Source: Bacteroidota bacterium
Lineage (GTDB): Bacteria > Bacteroidota > Bacteroidia > Flavobacteriales > Weeksellaceae
DNA length: 64,000 nt
NCBI GenBank assembly: GCA_023387375.1
Contig: JAEWIE010000040.1
Span: forward strand, 193,561 to 257,560
Direction of reading: 5' to 3'
Shown here piece after piece: positions 1 through 7,954 of the stretch; positions within the stretch are counted from its first letter, which is position 1, and each line of letters opens with the position of its first letter. The position numbers and the translations under genes were made by a program. The notes beneath the pieces are model-generated. The model saw only the letters and a program-made list of their open reading frames with translations, was not told the DNA's origin and searched no databases.

Positions 1-1
1 A

Positions 2-1480
2 GGTGCTGCACCTGTCATCGCCAAAGTAGCAAAAGAAATGGGGATCTTAACCATTGGAATTGTTACGGTTCCGTTCAGTTTTGAAGGAAAGCGTCGTTTA
101 GAACAAGCGGAGATCGGACTTGACAAATTGAGAAATAACGTGGATTCCCTTATTGTGATTAACAACGATAAACTAAGACAACAATTTGGAGATTTAGGAT
201 TTAAGCAAGGGTTCGCAAAGGCCGATGAGGTATTAACCAATGCGGCTAAAGGAATGGCGGAAGTAATCACGGGTTACTTTGATGTCAACATCGACTTTAG
301 AGATGCGAAGTCAGTGCTTCAAAATTCAGGCACAGCACTAATGTCAACCGGTAGAGCTCAAGGTGATAACAAGGCAGAAGAAGCGGTCAAAATTGCGTTA
401 GACTCACCTTTACTAAATGACAATAAGATTACGGGTGCTAAAAATGTATTGCTACTCATTCGCAGTGGTGAACAAGAAGTCACGATGGATGAAATCGGTG
501 TGATTATGGATCACATTCAAAAAGAAGCGGGTCACACAGCCGATATTATCTTTGGGGTAGGAACCGATGAAGAATTGGGAGACTCTGTAAGTGTTCTTGT
601 CATTGCAACTGGATTTGCGAAAGACAATCGAAAGTACGATGGACCGACAGAAACCATAAAAATTGCACTGGATGATCCTAAGAATGAGCTGATTTCGAAG
701 GAGTCACCCTTCAAAACCAAAGCTGAGAGAGACTCTATTTCAGAGCCTGCGAAAAAGAACCTTTTTCGGCTAGATGATGAGGAGGATGCAGGTATTCAAT
801 TTCGGGCCGTAACCCCTGGTAAGAGACCTCAAAGTGCCGCTCCAATTTCTAAAATGGACTCTGAGATTCAAGTTGACACCTACGGCGAAGATTCTTTCGA
901 ACCGCAGGGGCATCAATATGGAGACGAGTCGAACGATGTTGAGCAAAGAGAGTTCGATTTATTTAGTTATAATGGTGAGGAGAATGATCTTGAACCGCAG
1001 TCTTTTAGCTTTGAAGTAGAAGAACCTGTGGATAAAAAAGGACCTATTAAAGCCGAAAAGGAAACCTTCGAATTTGAACCTGAGTTCGACGAGCAAGAGG
1101 AAATTGAGTTTCAAGTAGAATCCAAAGAACTTCCGGAAGAAAAACAAGAAATAGTAGCAGAGCAAAGCAAGGCGCAGCCTGCAAAAGAGCTCGAAGAAAA
1201 ACCAGTAGAAACTAGTTCAAGCGAAGAGTTTACGTTTATTGCGAAACCTACCAATATGGAAAAGGTGAATGAACGAAGAAACAAGCTGAAAGAATTCAAT
1301 TCTCGTTACCAAAACTTTACAGAGAACGATGATTTTGAAACCATTCCGGCCTTTAGAAGAAAGAATATTTCTATAGGGGCGCAAAATGCTTCGGACCAAA
1401 CAATTAATACGTTTCTCTCCGAAAGCGAAGGAAAGACTCAGCTAAGAGAAAACCGTTTTTTAAATAAGGACGTGGATTAA
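2..1480 (+). CDS. ftsZ: Cell division protein FtsZ (5' part outside window)
   Basis: Tubulin-like GTPase that polymerises into the cytokinetic ring. The frame is open from base 2, so the gene begins before the window; 492 residues are visible. The first residues (GAAPVIAKVAKEMG) follow directly on the GGGTGTG nucleotide-binding loop of the family, so roughly 100 N-terminal residues are missing. The T7 synergy-loop motif VNIDFRD, which completes the GTPase site of the neighbouring subunit, is present. After the globular domain there is a long Glu/Asp-rich linker and then a conserved-looking C-terminal peptide, LRENRFLNKDVD, as in other flavobacterial FtsZ. The internal ATG at 38 is not the true start. 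A YqeY-like gene follows after 49 bases. Confidence 0.97.
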   Translation, partial: GAAPVIAKVAKEMGILTIGIVTVPFSFEGKRRLEQAEIGLDKLRNNVDSLIVINNDKLRQQFGDLGFKQGFAKADEVLTNAAKGMAEVITGYFDVNIDFRDAKSVLQNSGTALMSTGRAQGDNKAEEAVKIALDSPLLNDNKITGAKNVLLLIRSGEQEVTMDEIGVIMDHIQKEAGHTADIIFGVGTDEELGDSVSVLVIATGFAKDNRKYDGPTETIKIALDDPKNELISKESPFKTKAERDSISEPAKKNLFRLDDEEDAGIQFRAVTPGKRPQSAAPISKMDSEIQVDTYGEDSFEPQGHQYGDESNDVEQREFDLFSYNGEENDLEPQSFSFEVEEPVDKKGPIKAEKETFEFEPEFDEQEEIEFQVESKELPEEKQEIVAEQSKAQPAKELEEKPVETSSSEEFTFIAKPTNMEKVNERRNKLKEFNSRYQNFTENDDFETIPAFRRKNISIGAQNASDQTINTFLSESEGKTQLRENRFLNKDVD

Positions 1481-1529
1481 AACGAGGGATATTTTACCTT
1501 CTATCAAATTTTAACCAAAACCAAAAACA

Positions 1530-1976
1530 ATGAGTTTAGAACTTGTCATTAACGAGGCGATTAAAGCCGCAATGAAAGATAAAGACAAAGTTGCGCTCGA
1601 TTCTTTGCGCGCAGTGAAATCACAAATCATGCTTTTAAAAACGGAAGCCAAAGGAGCTGAGGTGAGTAGTGAGCAGGAAATCGCGATCCTTCAGCGGATG
1701 ATTAAGCAACGTAAAGATTCGTTTGAGCAGTTCACGGCACAAAACCGTACCGATTTGGCCGAAGTAGAACAAGCGCAAATGAAAGTGATTGAAGCCTTTC
1801 TTCCTGAGCAGCTTTCTGAAGAGGATTTAGAAGTTGCCATCCGTGCTATTATAGCCGAAGTGGGGGCAGAATCAATAAAAGACCTAGGAAAAGTAATGGG
1901 CAAAGCCTCTACAGACCTAGCCGGTCAATCGGACGGAAAAAGTATTTCCCAGATGGCCAAAAAGCTACTTTCGTAG
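1530..1976 (+). CDS. GatB/YqeY domain-containing protein
   Basis: A 148-residue, helix-rich YqeY-family protein, the stand-alone version of the C-terminal domain of the GatB amidotransferase subunit. In GatB that domain helps tRNA recognition; the free protein has no firmly established role. Family features visible are the N-terminal AMKDKDKVALDSLRAVKSQI stretch, the central QRMIKQRKDS segment and the C-terminal DLGKVMGKAS segment. The length is normal for the family. It follows ftsZ on the same strand and is probably cotranscribed with it, ending at the terminator near 2060. Confidence 0.93.
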   Translation: MSLELVINEAIKAAMKDKDKVALDSLRAVKSQIMLLKTEAKGAEVSSEQEIAILQRMIKQRKDSFEQFTAQNRTDLAEVEQAQMKVIEAFLPEQLSEEDLEVAIRAIIAEVGAESIKDLGKVMGKASTDLAGQSDGKSISQMAKKLLS

Positions 1977-2042
1977 CCAAAGTACACAAGTAGGTGTACT
2001 CTTTATTAGGATATTCAACCTTTGCATATCGATTTGATTTGA

Positions 2043-2073
2043 AGTCTCGAACCCCAGGTTCGAGGCTTTTTTT
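2043..2073 (+). terminator. Rho-independent terminator after the ftsZ/yqeY-like pair
   Basis: CTCGAACC at 2046-2053 pairs perfectly with GGTTCGAG at 2057-2064 across a 3-base loop. GC and seven T residues follow. It separates the ftsZ transcript from the bacilliredoxin gene. Confidence 0.85.
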
Positions 2074-2152
2074 ATTTGGACAATTTGTCCAGTTTACAAG
2101 ATTGGAATAGTTTTGATAACTTTTAGAGTAACAAAAACTAAATAATATTCTT

Positions 2153-2160
2153 TAACTTTG
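2153..2160 (+). promoter_or_regulatory. Bacteroidota -7 promoter element
   Basis: TAACTTTG matches the TAnnTTTG consensus and lies 31 bases before the bacilliredoxin ATG. No TTG was found at the usual -33 distance, so only the -7 element is claimed. Confidence 0.6.
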
Positions 2161-2191
2161 AATAGAATTTTTAACTATAAATAAAATCGAT

Positions 2192-2602
2192 ATGTATCCA
2201 GAAGAATTAGTAATGCCAATGAAGGCGGAGCTTACTGATAAAGGTTTTGAAGACCTTACAACAGCAGAAAAAGTAACGGAGGCTCTAAAGAAAGAAGGGA
2301 CAACCCTTGTCATGGTGAACTCCGTATGTGGATGTGCAGCAGGAGCGGCAAGACCGGGTGTAGTAGAATCTCTTTCAGGTGAAAAGAAACCAGATCATTT
2401 AGTGACTGTGTTTGCAGGATTTGATAATGAGGCAGTGGCAGAAGCAAGAAGACATTTTGCGCCATTCCCACCGAGTTCTCCAAGTGTTGCACTATTTAAA
2501 GACGGTGAGCTTGTGCACATGTTAGAAAGACACCATATTGAAGGGAACCCTGCAGGAGCTATCGCTGCAAATCTTCAAGCGGCTTATGACGAGTACTGCT
2601 AG
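2192..2602 (+). CDS. BrxA/BrxB family bacilliredoxin
   Basis: A 136-residue thioredoxin-fold protein of the YphP/YqiW family. It carries the characteristic CGC motif in NSVCGCAAGAARPG, near residues 46-48. In Bacillus these proteins remove bacillithiol from mixed disulfides on oxidised proteins. The conserved segments AGFDNEAVAEAR and FPPSSPSVALFKDGE are also present, and the length is typical. It is a single-gene unit with its own -7 element upstream and a terminator downstream. Whether this organism makes bacillithiol cannot be seen here, but many Bacteroidota do. Confidence 0.93.
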   Translation: MYPEELVMPMKAELTDKGFEDLTTAEKVTEALKKEGTTLVMVNSVCGCAAGAARPGVVESLSGEKKPDHLVTVFAGFDNEAVAEARRHFAPFPPSSPSVALFKDGELVHMLERHHIEGNPAGAIAANLQAAYDEYC

Positions 2603-2627
2603 GAAGTAAAATACCTAAGAAAAATAG

Positions 2628-2657
2628 ACCGGCAAGATTAAATCTCGCCGGTTTTGT
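2628..2657. terminator. Bidirectional terminator between convergent genes
   Basis: ACCGGC at 2628-2633 pairs with GCCGGT at 2647-2652, with further AGA/TCT pairing inside. T-rich sequence follows on the plus strand. The structure overlaps the stop codon of the minus-strand gene at 2638, so it probably serves both transcripts. Confidence 0.75.
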
Positions 2658-3039
2658 TTTGATTTAATTCGCCAAGTCTTTGCATAACGACTAGCGAAAA
2701 TATTTTGCTTTCCTCAAGCCATATTTGGTAAAAGTTTTTTGCCTTCTGGGCCAAATCTCCACTTGGTTCTATTCTATTCTGAAGAAAGAAGAAGTGACCC
2801 AGTACTTCATAATAGCCGATTTGGTGCGATTCAGGTTTACTCTGAATCTCCGAAAGTATCTCTTTGAAGGGTTTTTCACTAAGCTCTTTTTTTGAGCATT
2901 TAAACACATTTCGGATTTGAGTTTCAATGGCCAATTCTTCCTCTTGCGGAATTCCTTCGTTGTTTCCTAGCAGTAGTCTAGAGAGCGCTTCGCTTAACTG
3001 CTGAACCATTCGCAGTATGTAATCTTTATCGTGTATCAT
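2638..3039 (-). CDS. Hypothetical protein, DUF6483-like
   Basis: A 133-residue, charged and largely helical soluble protein without signal peptide or membrane segment. The N-terminal segment DKDYILRMVQQLSEALSRLL resembles DUF6483, a family of small uncharacterised proteins. The family assignment is from memory of that segment and should be treated as tentative. The gene begins 5 bases after the stop codon of the SpmAB-type membrane protein on the same strand, so the two are almost certainly cotranscribed, which suggests linked roles. No catalytic motif is visible. Confidence 0.7.
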   Translation of the reverse strand: MIHDKDYILRMVQQLSEALSRLLLGNNEGIPQEEELAIETQIRNVFKCSKKELSEKPFKEILSEIQSKPESHQIGYYEVLGHFFFLQNRIEPSGDLAQKAKNFYQIWLEESKIFSLVVMQRLGELNQNKTGEI

Positions 3040-3044
3040 ACGTT

Positions 3045-4448
3045 TTATCCAAAGAATAAATAGGCTAGTGAAATAGCAGTTACAATCCCGACTAGGTCTG
3101 CAAGGAGCATGGCTCCCACGGTATAGCGAACATTTCGAATACCTACTGCTCCAAAGTAGACGGCAATCACATAAAATGTAGTATCTGAACTGCCCTGTAA
3201 AACTCCTGCAAGTCTGGATGCAAAACTATCGGGACCAAATGTAGCCATGGTGTCTACCATCATTCCACGTGCTCCGGATCCAGAAAGAGGTTTTATTAGT
3301 GCGGTAGGAAGTCCGTCAATAAAGCGCGTGTCTAGGGCTGCGTAGTTCGCCGCCCATTTCATTCCATCAATAATGATTTCGAAAACACCTGAAGTTCGCA
3401 GTAGAGAAATGGCGATCAACATTCCTACGAGGTAGGGGATGATTTTCACACAGGTCCAAAATCCCTCCTTTGCTCCTTCGATAAAAGCAGCGAAGATGTC
3501 AATTTTTTTGTAGAGTCCACCAAGAACGATCGCAAAGAAAATAAAGAGAATTAGACCGTTACTTAAGACTGCGCTAAAGACTCCCAATTCATCTTTGTTT
3601 AATTGGACCAAATACACAACCAAGAGTGCAATTAATGCTGAAATTCCTCCCACATACATAAGGATAATGGGCTGGAACATGTTAATTTTTTGTTTGATGG
3701 AAACAATGGTCATCGCTGCCAAAGTGGCTGCAAAGGTTGCAATTAGACAAGGCAAAAATATATCGGTCGGGTTCGCGGCGTCCATTGAAGCACGAATTGC
3801 AATGATGGACACTGGAATTAAGGTAAGTCCACTTGCGTGCAAACATAAAAACATGATTTGGGCGTTGCTCGCTTTGTCTGTCGAAGGATTTAGAGTCTGT
3901 AAACTTTCCATCGCTTTAAGTCCAAAAGGGGTAGCTGCATTGTCAAGTCCCAGGAGATTCGCACTGAAATTTAGCATCATATGACCAAAAGAGGGATGAT
4001 TCTTGGGGATTTCGGGGAATAGCTTTGAAAAGAAAGGTTGTATTAAACGAGATAGCAAGTTGATTCCTCCGGCTTTTTCCGCTATACTCATAAATCCCAT
4101 AAAAAGGGTCATAATTCCGATAAGTCCGATACAAATGGTGACGGCGGTTTCCGAGGTGCCAATAACACCGTCTGTGGCCTGAACACGGTAAACTTGTACT
4201 TCGTTCGATTGACCACTTACTTTGTATCCGATATGCTCTTGTTCAAAAGTTTGATTTGAGGTGAGTTGAGCTTGAATCTCAGGACTTAGTTCTTGTAAAG
4301 GCAAACTAGAGATTTGTACGGTATCTCCTCCTTTACCCACCACCATGTCATTGTAGATTGCTTTGTAATTAGGCGAAAAAAGATACTTAATGCTAGCCAC
4401 AAGGATAGCCACGATAATAAAGGCGGACCAGATTTTACTTAAAACCAT
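3045..4448 (-). CDS. Nucleoside recognition domain membrane protein (fused SpmA/SpmB)
   Basis: A 467-residue polytopic membrane protein with two Gate (nucleoside recognition) domains in tandem. The first half carries SANLLGLDNAATPFGLKAM, as in SpmA; the second half carries KIIPYLVGMLIAI and SGSGARGMMVDTM, as in SpmB. In endospore formers the two halves are separate spore maturation proteins. In Bacteroidota they are fused and the substrate is unknown. An insertion with a likely periplasmic stretch (about residues 27-95) follows the first transmembrane helix. The gene lies upstream of and nearly abuts a DUF6483-like gene. The ATG at 4448 is preceded by A/T-rich sequence without a clear promoter. 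Confidence 0.88.
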   Translation of the reverse strand: MVLSKIWSAFIIVAILVASIKYLFSPNYKAIYNDMVVGKGGDTVQISSLPLQELSPEIQAQLTSNQTFEQEHIGYKVSGQSNEVQVYRVQATDGVIGTSETAVTICIGLIGIMTLFMGFMSIAEKAGGINLLSRLIQPFFSKLFPEIPKNHPSFGHMMLNFSANLLGLDNAATPFGLKAMESLQTLNPSTDKASNAQIMFLCLHASGLTLIPVSIIAIRASMDAANPTDIFLPCLIATFAATLAAMTIVSIKQKINMFQPIILMYVGGISALIALLVVYLVQLNKDELGVFSAVLSNGLILFIFFAIVLGGLYKKIDIFAAFIEGAKEGFWTCVKIIPYLVGMLIAISLLRTSGVFEIIIDGMKWAANYAALDTRFIDGLPTALIKPLSGSGARGMMVDTMATFGPDSFASRLAGVLQGSSDTTFYVIAVYFGAVGIRNVRYTVGAMLLADLVGIVTAISLAYLFFG

Positions 4449-4529
4449 TTAGTTTCGATTTGGTTGTTTTTAAAATTGTATTCCCTAAGAATTAGATGAA
4501 ACGATTCGGGGGGGATCTTATTTTTAATT

Positions 4530-6242
4530 TTACAATATTCTAGCAATCGGATATTGGCGATACGCAGCCTCAAAGTAAGGCGAATGTTCATAAATCCAAT
4601 TGAGCTGCATCGCGGCACTTTTTCTCATCTCGGGGTTAATCTTTTTTTCCAATTCAAATACTGTTTGAAGAGCTTTGTTTTCTTTAAGTAGTTGCGCAGC
4701 TGTATCTTCAAATACATAATCGGAAAAATGCTCCTTACGCATTAAGATACTATCAAAGAAGTTCCAGTTAAAAAAGCTATCCACGGCCGAAGGCTCCAAG
4801 GTTTCAAGTAGGTATTTTACACCCGGCTGATTTGTAGAAATCAAAAAATCTCCTTTCTTAAAACGAATTTGTTTTGTACTCGCTTTGGTTTGCGTGTTGT
4901 AGTGGTTGTAATGACCCTCGTATGGGTTTTTCGCGGTTTGATAATCGCTTATTTCGTATAGTTCAACCACGAATGTACTGTCTTTGTCCAAAGGAGTCAT
5001 CTCAATACGATTTCGCTCCAAATGTTCAATTACAGGCCACTGTGATTTTGGAACGATATAATACCTAGGAATTTGAATATCTTTCGTTGATTTATAGGTA
5101 TTATAGAATTTGATATTTTTTGTAAAAGGATTTGTTCGGTCATAAAACAGTCGAGGCAAACCTGAAACTTCACTTTTAATTTTGCTAGCTTCATATCCTT
5201 TGAATTCAATGGATTCTACTTTCGAACGATCGATTTCCCATCCAAGCGTATAAGTGGATCCAGGCTTATATTGTTTTAGATTCTCAAGTCTTTTTTCTTT
5301 GATAGTTTTGTAATGTTTGTCTGTGTAATTAATGTAAGAAAGCATATTTTCATACGTGACTTTTACGCGATCCGCGTAAGGCTTTAGCATATGGGTTTCG
5401 GGCACCGTTCCAATGGTGTTGAAAAGAGTGGTATAGCCCGTCGCGTAGCGTGGTGTATCCATAAATTGTTCGTACCCTTGCTCGGGTGTTCCATTCCATA
5501 CATTTACATAGGGAATGGGATCAATTCCTTTTGAACGGAGATCATTAGAGATTGAGCGATTCATCTCCTGATGATAGTAAGAACCTAAAAGTCTTCCAAG
5601 TCGCTCTTTATTGGTCGCAATATAGGTAAGCGTGTATTGGTAATCCGCACCGTTTGAAACGTGATTGTCAATAAATACATCAGGATTTAATTCATGGAAT
5701 ATTTCCTGGAAACTACGTGCATTTCTAGTGTCTGCTTTAATGAAATCTCGATTTAAGTCAAAGTTTCTAGCATTCCCTCTAAATCCATACTCTTCAGGAC
5801 CATTTTGGTTCGCTCTTGAATAAGATCCACGATTTAGCATCCCTCCAATGTTATAGGAAGCCACAAATGCTAACAATACATTTTTAGGTGCCTCAATTCG
5901 GCCTTCTGCCAGATCACGTAGCAGCATCATGGACGCATCAATACCGTCGGGTTCACCGGGATGGATTCCATTATTGACTAACAAGATTGCCTTTTTCGTC
6001 GATTTTGTTGGGTTGAAGTTTCTATCTTTACTAAAGAAAAGAACTTCTAAAGGGTAGCCACTGTCCGTTAGTCCGTATTCTTTTTGAAGAATGGTAGAGT
6101 GATTTTTATCGAGTTTTTGATAGAAATCACGCATTTCTTCGTAGGTAGGTGACTGATTACCATTCCCTTTTTCGAAAGGCGTCAGTTGGGTTTGTGCCAC
6201 ACACCAAGTACTCAAAATGCACAAAAAGATTGAAAATCTCAT
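4530..6242 (-). CDS. Secreted M14 family zinc carboxypeptidase
   Basis: A 570-residue exported protein whose N-terminal signal peptide is MRFSIFLCILSTWCVAQ. The peptidase M14 domain occupies roughly residues 30-310. It shows the first zinc-ligand pair in GIHPGEPDG (HxxE), an NRDF segment and the third ligand in DVFIDNHVSNG. The C-terminal 250 residues form an additional domain that I cannot name. The likely job is removal of C-terminal amino acids from peptides in the periplasm or outside the cell. The start 21 bases after a 52-codon ORF and the shared strand with the DUF6973 gene suggest a small operon. Confidence 0.88.
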   Translation of the reverse strand: MRFSIFLCILSTWCVAQTQLTPFEKGNGNQSPTYEEMRDFYQKLDKNHSTILQKEYGLTDSGYPLEVLFFSKDRNFNPTKSTKKAILLVNNGIHPGEPDGIDASMMLLRDLAEGRIEAPKNVLLAFVASYNIGGMLNRGSYSRANQNGPEEYGFRGNARNFDLNRDFIKADTRNARSFQEIFHELNPDVFIDNHVSNGADYQYTLTYIATNKERLGRLLGSYYHQEMNRSISNDLRSKGIDPIPYVNVWNGTPEQGYEQFMDTPRYATGYTTLFNTIGTVPETHMLKPYADRVKVTYENMLSYINYTDKHYKTIKEKRLENLKQYKPGSTYTLGWEIDRSKVESIEFKGYEASKIKSEVSGLPRLFYDRTNPFTKNIKFYNTYKSTKDIQIPRYYIVPKSQWPVIEHLERNRIEMTPLDKDSTFVVELYEISDYQTAKNPYEGHYNHYNTQTKASTKQIRFKKGDFLISTNQPGVKYLLETLEPSAVDSFFNWNFFDSILMRKEHFSDYVFEDTAAQLLKENKALQTVFELEKKINPEMRKSAAMQLNWIYEHSPYFEAAYRQYPIARIL

Positions 6243-6262
6243 AAAATTATAGACCGATTTAA

Positions 6263-6421
6263 TTAGGAAAGTTTAGTTTGAAACGCTTTGTTTGTACTTT
6301 GGGCCACATAGTCCAGAAACGGAGTGTCTAGGTGTATACAGATGAGCAGCCATTTTTTCTTTATGATGCTAGCTGCTTCATGCGAAAACTCGCGAAGTCG
6401 TCCTGTTTCTAGGTTGTACAT
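6263..6421 (-). CDS. Small hypothetical protein (52 aa)
   Basis: A 52-codon ORF beginning MYNLETGRLREFSHEA. It fills the space between the DUF6973 gene (38 bases upstream) and the M14 peptidase gene (21 bases downstream), all on the same strand. The codon use and residue mix look like a real soluble protein, with a hydrophobic WLLICIHLDTPFLDYV core and no signal peptide. I do not recognise a family. An AGGA stretch lies about 8 bases before the ATG. It could also be a chance ORF in a 217-base gap. Confidence 0.4.
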   Translation of the reverse strand: MYNLETGRLREFSHEAASIIKKKWLLICIHLDTPFLDYVAQSTNKAFQTKLS

Positions 6422-6459
6422 GGCATATCCTTAAAGTTAACTTGAAGTAAAGGTAAAAA

Positions 6460-6972
6460 TTATTCAACAAGGTACACCAGTTCATCTGAAGTTTCTTGTG
6501 ATAATGAAGTGAGAATTTGCGCTGTTTTTGTTTTTTCAAGCAATTTTTCGACGAAAAATCCAGTTTCAAAAAATTGTCTGTGGATTCCAGGCAGCATTTG
6601 TTCAAACAAGCGAAGTCCTACTGTATTGTTATGGAGATCCATTTTGGTTTCAAGTGGTTTGTTGGGGAAAAGCTCCTCGTGCATGTCCGTGAATATCTTC
6701 GCGTAGCTAAGCGCCTTTTTACTAGAGGAAATCTTAGAGCAGTACATGCATATTAAGCAGGTCCATAGGGCATGTCTAAATGCATTTCCTATGCCGCTTG
6801 TTGAATTGGTTTTCGGGAAAAGTCTTTTTGTGATTGCATAGGTACGGAGCGTCGCATAGAGACCTAGAATAGAATAATGAGGATAGCGAAGCGCAAGGCT
6901 GAACATGCGGATTAACTTCTTTAGTGAGAGACTTTTTATCGCATTGAATAAAATTTTTATCGCACTTCTCAT
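6460..6972 (-). CDS. DUF6973 domain-containing protein
   Basis: A 170-residue protein. The central motif GNAFRHALWTCL and the later segment KMDLHNNTVGLRLFEQ are the hallmark of the uncharacterised DUF6973 family, common in Flavobacteriales. The conserved His, Asp and Asn residues could bind a metal or a substrate, but no activity is established. The N-terminus is basic (RSAIKILFNAIKSLSLKK), possibly membrane-associated, with no clean signal peptide. The gene starts only a few bases after the accD terminator hairpin, so its promoter must overlap or lie upstream of that hairpin, or some readthrough is used. Confidence 0.8.
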   Translation of the reverse strand: MRSAIKILFNAIKSLSLKKLIRMFSLALRYPHYSILGLYATLRTYAITKRLFPKTNSTSGIGNAFRHALWTCLICMYCSKISSSKKALSYAKIFTDMHEELFPNKPLETKMDLHNNTVGLRLFEQMLPGIHRQFFETGFFVEKLLEKTKTAQILTSLSQETSDELVYLVE

Positions 6973-6977
6973 AAAAT

Positions 6978-7003
6978 AAATCTCACCCGCGAAGGTGAGA
7001 TTT
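6978..7003 (-). terminator. Terminator of accD
   Basis: AAATCTCACC at 6978-6987 pairs perfectly with GGTGAGATTT at 6994-7003 across a 6-base loop. On the minus strand it is followed by TTTATTTTATG, giving a U-rich tail just before the DUF6973 start codon. Confidence 0.7.
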
Positions 7004-7024
7004 TAGTATTAATTAATTGTTGAA

Positions 7025-7876
7025 TTAAGCGTGTGTTAGCAAGGAAAGGGTCTGCGAGAGCTTGTTTTTTGCATCGGTTCGTTTTACGATGAAATCAACA
7101 AATCCCTTTTCCAGTAAAAACTCAGAGGTTTGGAATCCTTCTGGAAGATCTTTTCCAATGGTTTCGCGAATAACGCGTGGTCCCGCAAATCCAATAAGTG
7201 CTCCTGGTTCTGCCATAATGATGTCTGCAGTCATCGCGAAGGAAGCTGTAATACCTCCAAACGTAGGGTCACAGAGGTAGGCAATGTAGGGAAGTCCGTG
7301 TTCTGAGAGTTGAGAGAGCTTGGCTTGAACTTTCGCAAGCTGCATTAATGAAAATGCGGCTTCTTGCATTCTTGCGCCTCCCGATTGGCAGATAATCATG
7401 TAAGGCAATTTATGCTTTATACTGTAATCTATTGCTCTGCGAATCTTTTCTCCCATGGCAGATCCTAGGGAACCTCCAATAAAAGCAAAGTCCATACAAG
7501 AAATAACCATTTCGGAGCCATTCACCTTACCTACGGCATTTCGAATGGAATCTGTAAGTTTTGTTTTTGCTTTTACTTCTTTCAGACGATCACTATAGGA
7601 TTTTGTATCCTTAAAATCAAGCATATCTACGCTTTCCACATCGGAATTCAATTCCTTGAATTTGTTGTGGTCAAAAAACATTTCAAAAAACTCTTCACTT
7701 CCTATGCGTACGTGAAATCCATCCTCGGGTGAAACATAGTTGTTTCTCTTTAATTCATCGTGTTCTACGATTTTGCCTGAAGGTGTTTTGTGCCACAGGC
7801 CTTTAGGAACGTCCTTCTTGTTTTCAGTTGACGTTGTAATGTTTTTTGTTTTTCTTTTGAACCAGTCAAATGCCAT
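7025..7876 (-). CDS. accD: Acetyl-CoA carboxylase carboxyltransferase subunit beta
   Basis: AccD pairs with AccA to form the carboxyltransferase that moves CO2 from carboxybiotin to acetyl-CoA, giving malonyl-CoA for fatty acid synthesis. The 283-residue sequence shows the crotonase-like core segments CMDFAFIGGSLGSAMGEKI, QSGGARMQEAAFSLMQ and GALIGFAGPRVI. The N-terminus begins MAFDWFKRK, as in Bacteroidota homologues. The two CxxC pairs of the zinc ribbon of E. coli AccD are absent: the equivalent stretch GLWHKTPSGKIVEHDEL has no cysteine. It lies downstream of fbaA on the same strand, but a -7 element of its own sits in the gap. Confidence 0.96.
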   Translation of the reverse strand: MAFDWFKRKTKNITTSTENKKDVPKGLWHKTPSGKIVEHDELKRNNYVSPEDGFHVRIGSEEFFEMFFDHNKFKELNSDVESVDMLDFKDTKSYSDRLKEVKAKTKLTDSIRNAVGKVNGSEMVISCMDFAFIGGSLGSAMGEKIRRAIDYSIKHKLPYMIICQSGGARMQEAAFSLMQLAKVQAKLSQLSEHGLPYIAYLCDPTFGGITASFAMTADIIMAEPGALIGFAGPRVIRETIGKDLPEGFQTSEFLLEKGFVDFIVKRTDAKNKLSQTLSLLTHA

Positions 7877-7896
7877 GTTCGATAATATTTAATGCA

Positions 7897-7904
7897 CAAA
7901 AGTA
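7897..7904 (-). promoter_or_regulatory. Bacteroidota -7 promoter element of accD
   Basis: On the minus strand the sequence reads TACTTTTG, a full match to TAnnTTTG, 20 bases upstream of the accD ATG at 7876. A -33 TTG was not found at the usual distance. Confidence 0.55.
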
Positions 7905-7954
7905 GTCAATAATTCTAAAATGACCCTACGAGTTATTCGAATTAATGCTTTTGT

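Noticed and set aside
6378..6605. 75-codon minus-strand ORF next to the DUF6973 gene
   Set aside because: It overlaps the DUF6973 coding frame and is rich in Lys/Gln/Cys without structure; the 52-codon ORF in the gap is the better candidate.
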